Shown in pieces: positions 1 to 9,917 of a stretch of 64,000 nucleotides of DNA. Source of the DNA: Durusdinium trenchii. Lineage: Eukaryota; Sar; Dinophyceae; Suessiales; Symbiodiniaceae. Both the position numbers and the translations under genes were made by a program. Numbering within the stretch: the stretch's first letter is position 1; the number at the start of each line of letters is the position of its first letter. The notes under the pieces were generated by a model. It searched no databases. It saw only the letters and a list, made by a program, of their open reading frames with translations, and was not told the origin of the DNA. The stretch is taken from assembly GCA_963970005.1 (NCBI GenBank), contig CAXAMN010023306.1, positions 84,008 to 148,007 on the forward strand. Direction: 5' to 3'.

Positions 1-522
1 AGAACGGGCTTGCAGAATTTGTTTGCATTTCACTCATTTCAGGCCAAGATGCCAATGACAAAAACGCCAAGGGCGCCAACAAAGGCAAGGCTCAAACGTA
101 GATGTCAGCCTCACATGGACCAACTCCAGTGGTCGCTGTGTGTCACAGATTCTTCAAGCGACCCCAGCGCCATCATTGGCAGACCTCAGAAGGGACACGG
201 CCCCAACGACCGCTGCGCATGACAATGAGGGAAGCCCCAAGAAGGAGACACTTCCCCCCGACAAGGGCCAATGTTGTGGGGTTGCAGGCACTGGAAAAGG
301 CACCTCAGCTGCATGAAGCAGAACGGCCCGGTTCTGGACTCTGTCAGGTACCAGGCTTCCAGGCTGTTGGGGAGGTGGACTTGGGCGCTTTTGTCGCAAA
401 AACAGTCCGGCGTTGCACTTAGGAAAGGCTGAAGAGCCTGAGGAGGAAACAGACCAGCGACTTGGCTTATGACTTGTTGTCCTCCCCACTGCTCGGGCAC
501 GCGGGTGTGTATATATATATAT
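1..522. other. Leading stretch without a recognisable gene
   Basis: Both strands contain open frames of about 100 codons, but none shows a domain, signal peptide or exon-like splice pattern that I recognise. A short TA run at about 510-522 precedes the first dispersed repeat. Confidence 0.5.
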
Positions 523-681
523 ATTCATTCATTCGAGGTAGGCAGGGTCGGCGATGAGGAATTATTTGATGTCATTCATTTTAAGTGCACTCCTTGAAGC
601 TTGCGGCTCAAGCCAAAAAGATGAAAGGAGTGACGCTCCTGAAAAGTCTAGTGTCTCTGACTCTTCAACAGTTTTTCTCTT
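523..681 (+). repeat. Direct repeat, copy 1
   Basis: This stretch reappears almost unchanged at 1893-2046, starting with attcattcattcgaggtagg and ending with cttcaacagtttttctct. The two copies differ by a few substitutions and a 7-base indel near the 3' end. They bracket about 1.2 kb of retroelement-like coding debris, so they may be terminal or internal repeats of that element (inference). Confidence 0.85.
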
Positions 682-1650
682 CCTGCGTCGCCATGGACGA
701 TCTGCACATGTGCCGTGCAGTGGAGCAGGAGCAGTTCAATGCCTGGTGCACGGCTGCTGGCATTGCGACGGCCAGTGACCTTGCCCTTTACTTCACGTCT
801 TATGCTGGGGCGCTGAGGGAGGCTGGGCGAGCTATGGCCTGGTTGGGACTTGGCCCGGAGGGCGAGCCGGGCATGGCTGCCCGGGGGCGTGGGCTTTTTG
901 CATGTGAGACTGTGTGCCAGCCACGTCCTGCGCAACCCTCTTCTGCAGCAGTGCTTCTCACCTCGTCTTCACCTTCGGTGGCCAGGCCTACACTGACTTC
1001 ATTTGCTGGGCCTGTCTGGCCCGAGTGTGTGCCCGACGAGCGCCCGTCTGGCGCGGGGAGGCGGCGCCCCTCCCCGTTCCTCCAGGACTTGCTTGGTCTT
1101 ATGGTGACGCTGATGCCTCCCCCTTTGGCACGAGAACAAGAGTACCTTACCAACTCGGGCCTTTGCTGGCTTTGCGTGAAGGGGTTGAGGGGCATGGCTG
1201 TTTGTACTTGGCTGGTCTACGTACAGATTTTCTGTTGTTGCGGGAGAACATGTTGGGCTTGTGGTTTCGGCTCGACAATGACACTCCAATGTTCAGGTCC
1301 ATTGTATACACTGCGCCCCCATCTTTCCTGGGATACTCCTTGCATGGTTGCGCCGGACTGGTTTTGACATTGAGTACGATTGGCTGGAGCAGCCGCGGGC
1401 CATTGATCGGGGAGCTGTACTCAACCGCAAGGGTGGTCAGGGCATGTTTTTGGGCCCGTGACAACCGTGCCGGCCCGCTTCATCAGTTGCCACGCTATCC
1501 GGTGACCTTTATTTGTTCTGCCAAGGCCGGAGCCGTTTGACATTGGCATCTTCGAGGGGGCGCCCTGGTGTCGCTGGCGGCAAGCCAACCCTGGTTTTCG
1601 CAGCGAGACCACCATGCCGGGACGGTGCATGAGGCTTTGGGCTACGACCG
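585..1650 (+). mobile_element. Degenerate retroelement-like coding fragment
   Basis: Several + strand frames carry coding-like protein in successive pieces. One frame runs from about 690 to 880. A second runs at about 1060-1340 and contains a stretch ending PMFRSIVYTAPP. A third runs at about 1350-1500 and contains FDIEYDWLEQPRAIDRGAVL followed by a glycine-rich stretch. I associate the last motif with gag-like or accessory ORFs of dinoflagellate retroelements, from memory and not from a search. The jumps between frames without usable splice sites indicate a dead copy. It lies between direct repeats (523-681 and 1893-2046). No reverse transcriptase or recombinase motif is visible here. Confidence 0.5.
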
Positions 1651-1820
1651 CGCCATTTGTGTCTCTACCTCAGTGACTCTCTGTTGACTGCTCCTGAGTG
1701 GCTTGCTCTGCCTGAAGACACTTCCTATGCTTTGGCCCGCCAGCTCAACTTTGATACTTGCATCAACACCCAGAAGTGTTGCAAGGTGGGTGGCCATCTG
1801 TCCCTGCAGGAGGATGACAA

Positions 1821-1895
1821 TGTGCGAAAAGGAATCGCGTCCGAAGCTGATTCAGATCTTATCAAGTCAAACTTAAATGATGCAGCCGAATATAT
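1821..1895 (+). repeat. 75-bp repeat shared with 4364-4440
   Basis: The sequence from tgtgcgaaaaggaatcgcg to gccgaatatat occurs again at 4364-4440 with no difference that I can see. It abuts the direct repeat at 1893, so the whole 1.9-4.4 kb block lies between two copies. Confidence 0.85.
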
Positions 1896-2046
1896 TCATT
1901 CATTCGAGGTAGGTAGGGTCGGTGATGAGGAATTATTTGATGTCATTCATTTTAAGTGCACTCCTTGAAGCTTGCGGCTCAAGCCAAAAAGATGAAAGGA
2001 GTGACGCTCCTGAAGAGTCTAGTGTCCCTTCAACAGTTTTTCTCTC
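1893..2046 (+). repeat. Direct repeat, copy 2
   Basis: Second copy of the repeat at 523-681. It lacks the 7-base insert (near tctgact) present in copy 1. Confidence 0.85.
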
Positions 2047-2339
2047 CCACCCACCACACCCTGTGCTTTGTTCGAGTGGTTGCAGGGAACTCTGTGGCAG
2101 CTGTCGGCCAGTGTGTCTACGTTTGCGGTGCATTCAGCAGTCTGCCGGGTACCACATCTCATTCCGTTCGTTCCGTGGCGGCTGTCCGCAGAATATTTTG
2201 CAGCAGTCGGCTAGGCGAAACGTTCCAGTTGAGCTGAGCCCTGATACCCCTCGGCAGTGGCGTTGCGAAGCAATTGCTGGTTGCTGCTCTATTCAGATAC
2301 CTTTGCAGCGGCAATGTGGGGGCATTTGCCTGTCACTGC
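2047..2339. repeat. Degenerate minisatellite leading into the 525-bp duplication
   Basis: Short degenerate units recur here, such as gcagtcggctaggcgaaa and ttgctgctttattcagatacc. They are diverged versions of motifs found in the 525-bp unit. Open frames here are by-products of the repeat. Confidence 0.6.
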
Positions 2340-3518
2340 ATTTCTTTTCAATTTGCAGTGGCAATGCGGGTGCTATTGCTGGTCACTGCCTTTCTTTTGA
2401 TGATTTTAGGTGGTAGCAGTCCGCCATGTACCACTGGTCCTCCATGTCCTGTGGCAGCTGCCTGCTGAGTGCCACCGGTTTTTGCAGCAGTCGGCTAGGA
2501 GAAATGCTCCAGGAGATTTGAGCGCTGATAGCCTCGGCAGTAGCATTGCGAAGCGAATGCTTGGCGCCGCCCTTTTTGATTCTGTTGCTGATCACGGCAT
2601 TTCAATTTGCGGCAGTGACATTGCGGTGCAATTGTTGGTCACTGCCGTGTGCCACTGGTTGATCGAATTTTCCAGTCGCTTCGTTTTCCAGGGCTGGCAG
2701 CGGCCTGCAGAATGCCAAACATTTTGTAGCAGTCGGCTAGGCAAAATGCTCCAATTGAGTTGAGCCCTGATACCCCTCGCAGTAGCATTGCGAAGCAATT
2801 GCTGGTTGCTGCTTTGCTCCGGTACCTTCGCAGCGGCAACGCGGGGGCATTTGCCGGTCACTGTATTTCTTTTCAATTTGCAGTGGCAATGCGGGTGCTA
2901 TTGCTGGTCACTGCCTTTCTTTTGATGATTTTAGGTGGTAGCAGTCCGCCATGTACCACTGGTCCTCCATGTCCTGTGGCAGCTGCCTGCTGAGTGCCAC
3001 CGGTTTTTGCAGCAGTCGGCTAGGAGAAATGCTCCAGGAGATTTGAGCGCTGATAGCCTCGGCAGTAGCATTGCGAAGCGAATGCTTGGCGCCGCCCTTT
3101 TTGATTCTGTTGCTGATCACGGCATTTCAATTTGCGGCAGTGACATTGCGGTGCAATTGTTGGTCACTGCCGTGTGCCACTGGTTGATCGAATTTTCCAG
3201 TCGCTTCGTTTTCCAGGGCTGGCAGCGGCCTGCAGAATGCCAAACATTTTGTAGCAGTCGGCTAGGCAAAATGCTCCAATTGAGTTGAGCCCTGATACCC
3301 CTCGCAGTAGCATTGCGAAGCAATTGCTGGTTGCTGCTTTGCTCCGGTACCTTCGCAGCGGCAACGCGGGGGCATTTGCCGGTCACTGTATTTCTTTTCA
3401 ATTTGCAGTGGCAATGCGGGTGCTATTGCTGGTCACTGCCTTTCTTTTGATGATTTTAGGTGGTAGCAGTCCGCCATGTACCACTGGTCCTCCATGTCCT
3501 GTGGCAGCTGCCTGCTGA
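2340..3518. repeat. 525-bp tandem duplication, 2.25 copies
   Basis: Bases 2340-2864 recur at 2865-3389 and continue as a partial third copy to about 3518 with a fixed offset of 525. The overlapping open frames at offset 525 are identical, so the copies appear perfect. Identity breaks at 2339 versus 2864 on the left and near 3519 on the right. Each unit is itself built from shorter degenerate subunits. This is either a recent duplication or an assembly artefact. Confidence 0.9.
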
Positions 3519-4130
3519 ATGCCACCGGTTTTTTGCAGCAGTCGGGTAGGCGACATGCTCCAGGCGATTTGAGCGCTGATATCCTCGGCAGTAACATTGC
3601 GAAGCGAATGTTTGGCACTGCCCCTTTTGATTTCCACTGTTGATTCAATTTTCCTTCAGTCCTGCGATATTTTCCATGCTGGCAGCAGCCTGCGAGATGC
3701 CAGCTGATTTGTGGCTGTCGGCTCGGCTAAATGCTCCGGTGTGAGCGATTTCCATTTTGCCTGTGTGGTGTCTACCTGTGAGAGGCTTACTTTGCGGTTG
3801 CCGTCTGCCGGGTACCACTGGTTACTTAGAAGTTTTCGCGATGTTCATGTCCGTGCTGGCAGCAGTCTGCAAGATGCCAGCTCCCCATTGCGGCTGTCGG
3901 CTTGGCTAGATGCTCCAGTTGTGAGCGAGTTTATGTTAGTGTGGTAGCTGTCTGCCGAGTACTGCGGGTCAATTTCAATTTCTCGTCTACGCTTTGATGC
4001 TTTTTCTTGCTGGCAGCAGCCTGCATGATGCCAGACGAATTCCGGCTGTCGGCTTGGCTAAATACTCCCGTTGTGAGTACTGATACCCCTCGTCAGTGAC
4101 ATTGCGGTGCAATGGTAGGTCACTGAGTTT
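3519..4130. repeat. Degenerate continuation of the minisatellite field
   Basis: Units resembling the 525-bp subunits recur with many changes. The motif ctggcagcagcctgc(a/g)agatgccag followed by a ggctgtcggct(t/c)ggctaaatgctcc-like stretch appears at about 3676, 3868 and 4010. No gene is visible. Confidence 0.6.
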
Positions 4131-5394
4131 GACATCTGTTTACGCAGTACACGAGTTGGGACTCTATGGCTGCTGCTGTTCGTCATTTTCTTTTCCACTC
4201 CCACATAGTCATAGGACTGACATTCAGTATCCTCTTGACTACTTTAAGGGAGTCTACCAGGTACGGGTAGGAAACGTATACCTGGCAGAGGCGTAGGCCA
4301 CAGTGACAGGGTCACATTAACCAAAGCACTTTTGAACTCAGACCGAGTCAGACCTTTCAAGCTTGTGCGAAAAGGAATCGCGTCCGAAGCTGATTCAGAT
4401 CTTATCAAGTCAAACTTAAATGATGCAGCCGAATATATATATATATATGTGTTTGTATATACATACATACATACAGTGGTGACACAACACCCCCAACACA
4501 TAACAACAAAAACATAGATATACGTCTATCATAATAACAACCAAAAGCTTTGCCAGGCAGTTCAGTGATTCCAACATAGCCAGCCGCAGATCTCACCACT
4601 CGAGGTTCCGTGCGAAGATGAAGCGAACCATCAACTGGTGCCCCTGATCGTTCAATTGTCCTGATCGAGCAACCGAGGCTTAAAGGCCAACGGAGGGGTC
4701 TTGTTCGACTCACGGTGTGGCACGTCCACGGCAGACCTGAGCAGGTACAATCGCCATGGCCACCTTTGTGCTCCAATTCGCTTTCAGGAGGTCATCACAA
4801 CTCTCGGCAGCACGGACCCGCGTGTGGCCATGAGGACAGCTTTTGCCACCTCCAAAGATGGAAGGTTTCCTGACCAAGTGGAAGGTTGCTTTCCATTGCG
4901 CATACAGCCGTGCATCAATGAAACTCTTCATTTGTGGAGTTGAGCGTTGATGGACATCGACCGACATGCAGGATCTTGAACGACTTGGACCAAGCCAATG
5001 CAGAAGCTGTGCTGAGTGATCCGACCAAGTGGATCATTGAGGACTGGGACCATAAAACCAATATATAACCCCATGGAGGGAAGCCAGAGAGACCGGAGCG
5101 GTGCTGTCCCAGGCCGAGTTTTTACCAAACGAAATAAAATCAACATCAGGAGTGCCGCCGTCGCGTGCCTGGAGTGCGGGCGCCGAGCGCGCGCTCGAGG
5201 GTTGGGTTCAAATCGATTTGTCGCAAGTGGGCTCAGTATGCGTGGTGTGCCGCGCGTTCTCCAGCCTAACTTGAATGCCATGTCAATGGGCAATAGGCTA
5301 TAGGGGCATCACCAGCTAGTGATGAAGTCGGAATAAGCCTCCACGCTGAGTTTTTTTTTGTTTCTATTTTTTGGATGTGTTACGATGTGCTACG
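4131..5394. other. Intergenic DNA with a short hairpin
   Basis: I see no gene. A small palindrome, ccaggta ... tacctgg, lies at about 4257-4287. The 75-bp repeat lies at 4364-4440 and runs into a TA/ATAC-rich stretch to about 4475. A string gggttcaaatc near 5204 resembles a tRNA B box but has no tRNA around it. Confidence 0.5.
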
Positions 5395-5405
5395 TTTGGC
5401 TCAAG
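5395..5405 (+). other. Possible relict spliced-leader fragment
   Basis: TTTGGCTCAAG matches the last 11 bases of the dinoflagellate spliced leader, whose 3' end reads CATTTTGGCTCAAG. It lies 57 bases before the start codon of an intronless secreted-protein gene. That is where a retroposed, trans-spliced mRNA would leave such a mark. Eleven bases is short, so chance is possible. Confidence 0.4.
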
Positions 5406-5461
5406 CAGGACTTGTTTGCCATTGCACATTCGCCTGTAGTCAGCAGTCCTCAGTTTCCAGG

Positions 5462-5830
5462 ATGACCTTCAAAGCTTTGGTCATTTTGTTTGCTGCCCAG
5501 GCTGGCTGCTTGGTGTCTGCGGGTCCATTGAACAACTTGCTGGCAGATCTGACCGGACAACACCACCACGAGGGAAGCTCGAGCGGTTTGATGGATGGTC
5601 ACAACGTGCATGACACCGCATGTGGCCCAATGGCATCCAGCTTCACAACCTTCTTCCCTGATGCAGCAGCTCCAGTCCACTCAGATCACTTCTTTCCGTC
5701 AATCTCATCAGAGAGCGTGTCAGGAAGCCATGCAGTGCACCAAGGTGACGCAGCTCACTTGGACCAATTTGACCAGTCATTGCTCGCCACTCGACGCCCG
5801 AAGATGTTCGTCAGCTTTGAGAAGAAATGA
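5462..5830 (+). CDS. Small secreted protein, unknown function
   Basis: Single-exon ORF of 122 residues. The chosen ATG at 5462 opens a textbook signal peptide: MTFKALVILFAAQAGC followed by LVSAG, with likely cleavage after residue 20-21. Upstream in-frame codons exist but would bury this signal. The mature part is rich in His, Ser, Asp and Phe, with HHHEG, a single DTACGP cysteine and several FF pairs. No enzymatic motif is seen. The protein is probably exported or enters the secretory pathway. It lacks introns, unlike its neighbours, and a possible relict spliced leader sits just upstream, so it may be a retrogene (inference). I do not recognise a family. Confidence 0.6.
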   Translation: MTFKALVILFAAQAGCLVSAGPLNNLLADLTGQHHHEGSSSGLMDGHNVHDTACGPMASSFTTFFPDAAAPVHSDHFFPSISSESVSGSHAVHQGDAAHLDQFDQSLLATRRPKMFVSFEKK

Positions 5831-5966
5831 GAGCATATGAGAGCATTGGAGGCTGGTACAGAGCTATAATGGAAAAGCCTCACAGTTTCAAACACCGCAC
5901 GTGAGGTGGAGGAAAAAGGGCATTGCGACCCCACAGGCGGCCACGGTGCCACGGTAGATCTCAGGA

Positions 5967-6250
5967 CCCTGTTGACCCAGTTGACCCAGTTGACCTGACG
6001 AACCACCACCACCACCACCACGACGAAGACTACTGCTACTGCTACTGCCACTGCTGCTGCTACTGCTACTGCTGCTACACGACGACGACGACTACGACTA
6101 CTACAGCTGCTACGACTACTACGACTACTACGACTACTACGACTACTACGACTACTACGACTGCCACTACCACTACCACACTTGCATCACACACAGTCAA
6201 TCGGGTCAACTGGATCAACTGGGCTCAACTGGGTCAACTGGGTCAACCGG
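5967..6250. repeat. Inverted 9-bp-unit arms enclosing a triplet-repeat core
   Basis: The left arm (5967-5993) is built of gttgaccca units. The right arm (6225-6250) is its reverse complement, with one mismatch over about 27 bases, and related units extend left to about 6197. Between them are runs of cac, tac/tgc and acg/act triplets at 6002-6180. The whole could fold into a long hairpin. The apparent His/Thr/Tyr-rich reading frame through it is a by-product of the repeat. Confidence 0.8.
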
Positions 6251-6658
6251 GACACCCTGTTCAAGCGGCTCAACCTACGCACTCAAAAAGAGAGACTTGC
6301 TTGAAGAATCCCACTCACAAGACAGAACTGACAGAACACAAAGCGCCACAAAATAGCTTGGCTTGCACAATTGCTCACACACACACACACACGCACACGC
6401 GCTGCAACGCGTGACATCCATAGTTGTGGAGGGAAAGGTCACAAAGTATTGAATTCTTGACCACACAGGAGCGATGGAGGAAGAGATCGAGGAAGAGTCG
6501 GCAGGATTGCAGAAGTAGATGCAGCGGCAAGAAAGAGAGCAGGCTAGCATGACAATGACATATAATGACTAGTACTCCTACTGTAGGTCATGTAGGTTAT
6601 TTATTTGTAGTTTGTTTTTCATGAAAGAGGGACATGTTCAAGCGCAGAGTCGAATGCC
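6251..6658. other. Intergenic stretch with a CA microsatellite
   Basis: A (CA)n run lies at about 6376-6400. No coding signal was found before the signal-peptide exon at 6659. Confidence 0.5.
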
Positions 6659-8012
6659 ATGGCGCTTCGGCTTGTGGCACTCCAAGTGTTGGTGTGCTAC
6701 AGTGTGCTTGCAGATGAGGCACCATTCAGAAGATTAACATATTATGGTAGGCACTCCAACTTGCTGATGCATCGAGTGGCATGGAGTCTCTGATAATAGG
6801 CCAGGACCCATAGAATGAGGGTGTTCTGCCCTGGCAGGCTCCAATCATAGCGCTTTTGCAGCTGCAGCTTGACGTGCAAGAGGTCACGCATGGGGCACAT
6901 GAGCATGAGCCCCCGGCGGGTGTTTGCAAAACGACCTTCTTGGAGCAGGACAGGGACAAGGGCCAGGGTCAGTTAATCGGTCAGGAGCCTACATGTCACG
7001 CCCTCGCCCCAAATCTGTTGACGATGTGTCCATTTGGGTTTGTTTTAAAGTAGGGTGACCTCCCAAAGAATGCCGGGAAGAAGGGAAACAGATCAAAACA
7101 TATCAAAACCCATGGTTGGTGGTTTCCCTATTAAAATGTACATCCATTTTGCTTTTTGCATTTTTTGAGCTTCAGACCAGTTCACAGGACATGACACGAC
7201 CAATCGAAGAGATTGTCGCGGAGCAAGATGACGATGGTTGGTGTCTCTTTGGCTCTCTCGGAGAGTGGGCTCGACAGTGTGCCATCAGCCGGCAGAGAAA
7301 GACTGTGCGGAATTTTGTTGATACTTGGTGGCCGATCTACCAAGATGTGCTCACCAGGCCAGAGGCTACACGCTTTACCTTCAGATTCCCGGACGGGCGT
7401 TCGCTGACCACGAGGGATCATCATTCGCCATTGGATGATGTGGACTGCTTTGTGAATGGATGGCTTGCCTTGCCCCGGGGCCAAGTTGTGAACAACTTCA
7501 CGTTTTTGGAGGAAGTATCGAAGGCTTTCTGTGCAGATTTAGAAAGAAGCCTGCCAGAGTACCATAGAATTTCAATCAATGATCTGCATTTGGAGACGCA
7601 AGCGGACAATGCATCGTTCCAGGACCTTTGGGTGCTTGGGAGGCCGAATTTGGGACAGTTTGATGCAATTGTGAACAAACTCTGTAAGAATATGCGCGGA
7701 TGTTATTCTGCTGCCAGGAACTTATGAAAAGCAGCTCGACGAGCGGCAATTTAACTGCGTCAGTGATCCATGGCATGCGCCTCCATGCTGCCAGCAAGTG
7801 CTTGCTGGGAGGACGTTTGGTGGTTTAGCAAGTCTGGCGCTGGAGCGGGGTTGTACTGTATTCAATTCTGCTTGGCACCCTGCACAGGACAAGGGCCTGG
7901 ATCTCCGGGAGTGATATGCGACATAGCCAATTGCGCAGCATCCACATGCCTGGGACCGGATGGAGAGCTCCTCTATGCCGTTTTGGGCGAGTGCCCAGAC
8001 GTGCGCGCATAG
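6659..8012 (+). CDS. Secreted Cys-conserved protein, family unit A (intact)
   Basis: Four exons fit in phase: 6659-6718, 7176-7642, 7744-7811 and 7888-8012 (720 nt, 239 residues). Exon 1 encodes a signal peptide, MALRLVALQVLVCYSVLA, cleaved before Asp-Glu. The mature protein carries nine cysteines: DGWC.FG and QCAISR in the N-terminal block, DCFVNGW and a later FC in the middle, KCLLGG, then CDIANCAxxxC and GEC at the C-terminus. Introns 1 and 2 start GC, intron 3 starts GA, and all end AG. Two paralogues follow (B and C), which is how the exon boundaries were confirmed. The spacing of cysteines suggests disulfides in an extracellular or lumenal protein (inference). No named family is recognised. 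Unlike B and C, it has no intron between the N-terminal and middle blocks. Confidence 0.75.
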
Positions 8013-8155
8013 GGCATCAAGATGAATCACGATTCCTTAAACCTGGCAATCGCTGAACCTGTCACAGCGGAAGGTCGGTTAGTTTTGTTATGTCTCACTA
8101 CACTTAGACCTGAGTCCCTTCGTGGCCTGGCCTCATCGAATAGACAGAGGAGGCC

Positions 8156-8212
8156 ATTGCTCTTAGATTGGAGGCCATCGCTCTTAAAAGGGTGGAGGCC
8201 ATAGCTCTTAGC
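8156..8212 (+). repeat. 21-bp repeat family, short run
   Basis: About three imperfect units of ttggaggccatcgctcttaga type. The unit is 21 bases, so it stays open in frame and reads as W-R-P-S-L-L-type peptides. Confidence 0.75.
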
Positions 8213-8230
8213 TTAAGTTCCCCCCAACAT

Positions 8231-8279
8231 CTAGGAACCAAATCCTTAATGCGTGAGCTATCCTGCGTCCAGTCACTAG
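8231..8279 (+). repeat. Short dispersed motif, copy 1
   Basis: The string begins aggaacca, continues with taatgcg, then tgagctatcctgcgtccag. Related copies lie at 16622-16715 and 39225-39275. Confidence 0.6.
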
Positions 8280-9789
8280 AAGTGTTTTGTACCTAACAGG
8301 GCCACTATCTCTGGCTACCTCTCTTCTACCTCTTCCTCCTAGCGGCCTACCCCCACGGGCTGTAAAAAAGGACTCCAATGGAATAGACTTCCAAGTCAAG
8401 AGCCGTGCCTCGCACACCTCCGTCGTGTGTGAACCGCATGGGGATGACCTCGTGCCTCCGACGTGTGGAGTGGAGAGCGGATAAAACGGGAAGAGTCTGA
8501 CAGGTGCCATCGATCCGCATGTTCAAAGCCATTTGCAGCTGCTTTAGTGAAGGATGACCAGGTTGGTGGGTGGAGGCAGCCTGAGGGATCCAAGGCCCAT
8601 AGAAGGGATGGCTGGATGATCTGGATGTCTGCGGGTTTCATTCTCTGATTCCGACGTTCGTGCTCGATTTTGCGTGTGTTTTCGGTAAGGTGTCTTCGTA
8701 TACCAACCGCACACGCACCTTCTGGCTCGACAGTTGACAGTGGCCGTACCGATGTCCGGAAATGGTACTTCGATGGCTCTTGTTGGTTGGCCTGGGGGTT
8801 GCAGAAGACGAGGCCTGGCTACTAGGAGCAAGAAGCCCTAGTAACGAAGGGCATCGCTACTAGGAACAAGCCATCCAGCCGTTCAGACTTTGCTTGTGTG
8901 CAGTGGTGCGGTGCGTCGTTTATTTCGGGATAGCTGGGTGGAAGCGTCATTGAAGAGCTGGGACACCATGGCCACCATGGGGTTTGAAGCGTGGCGACTT
9001 CGGTGGCCTTTCCATCAGGGTGATTTGATTTGTGGATATTTGTGGTGAGTGTTTCGTGGTGATTGGTGATTGTTTATGAGACTTGGGTGACTCTTTTTGG
9101 ATATTTTTGTGGTGGGCTTTCGGGAGATCAATCTCAAGTGATTTGTGGCAATTTGCCGTCTTCGCTAGCCTCTTGCAATTGTACTGCAAAGTCAAATGAT
9201 GCCGTGCCGCTTTTAGGCATATGCTGCTGATGCTGGTCTCAAGCTTTTGGTATATGTACTGGTATATGTGCATGACGCATCTCTCGTCAAAAAACATTTT
9301 CTTCGCTGGCCAGTTGCTAGGGATATCCGGAGACCAAGATGCCCAGATTTTTCACTGGGCCCCGCGCAGGAGGTGGCATCCGGCCAAAACTGCCACTTGC
9401 TGCAAACAGGACTTGGTTTCCGCAAACATCTTCCTCTTGAGCACGGCACAAGCATCGTCGCCGACAAGGAGAAAGGTATTTGCCGAAGCCATTTGTCAGA
9501 GCAGGACAGCCATGGGGAGTCTTCATGACAATTAGATTGTTGCGATGTTCCGCACGTATGGCTTCTAGTAGCACGAAGCTACTGGTAGATTAGTAGTTAT
9601 GGCCTCCAACCTACTAGCTAATTGCTAGTAGAGAAACCTCTTTCCTTCTGATTGGGTTCTATGGGTTCGATTCCATTCACACAGAGAGTGCACCGCTGCG
9701 GCGCTGTACATCCCACCATTGCCATGACTCGTTGGGTTGGCATAGTTACATAGTTAACGGCAACCAGATGAATGACCAAGTCATCGCCT

Positions 9790-9895
9790 TATGGTGGAGG
9801 CCATCGCTCTTAGAGTGGAGGCCATCGCTAGTAGGTTGGAGGCCATTCCTATTAGTTTGGATGCCATTGCTATTAGGTTGGAGGCCATTCCTGCA
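9790..9895 (+). repeat. 21-bp repeat family, five units next to unit B
   Basis: Five units of ttggaggccatcgctagtagg type, some with catt for catc. They run almost into the first recognisable exon of unit B and are in frame with it, so the splice acceptor of that exon cannot be placed. Confidence 0.8.
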
Positions 9896-9917
9896 AATCC
9901 CGTTTGGTTTGACCGGC

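Larger units (their letters stand above)
8013..9917. other. Spacer between units A and B, rich in short repeats
   Basis: This 1.9-kb stretch has no supported gene. It contains 21-bp-family repeats (8156-8212 and 9790-9895), one copy of a short dispersed motif (8231-8279) and CTAGTAG-type repeats (about 8817-8875 and 9560-9640). No signal-peptide exon for unit B was found, although ATG-led hydrophobic strings such as the one near 9225 were considered. Confidence 0.55.

Noticed and set aside
2410..3288. Two identical 117-codon ORFs
   Set aside because: They are the same frame in the two copies of the 525-bp repeat and contain only repeat-derived peptide.
5160..5240. tRNA gene suggested by a B-box-like gggttcaaatc
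   Set aside because: No matching A box, acceptor stem or anticodon arm can be folded around it.
5923..6414. 163-codon His/Thr/Tyr-rich ORF
   Set aside because: It is a direct reading of triplet and 9-bp repeats between inverted arms, with no independent coding support.
9225..9300. Signal-peptide exon of unit B
   Set aside because: The hydrophobic string after ATG lacks the LA-Asp-Glu end and the phase-0 donor shared by units A and C.
9732..9900. W-R-P-S-L-repeat protein
   Set aside because: This is the 21-bp repeat read in frame. The same peptide appears in both orientations at unrelated sites.
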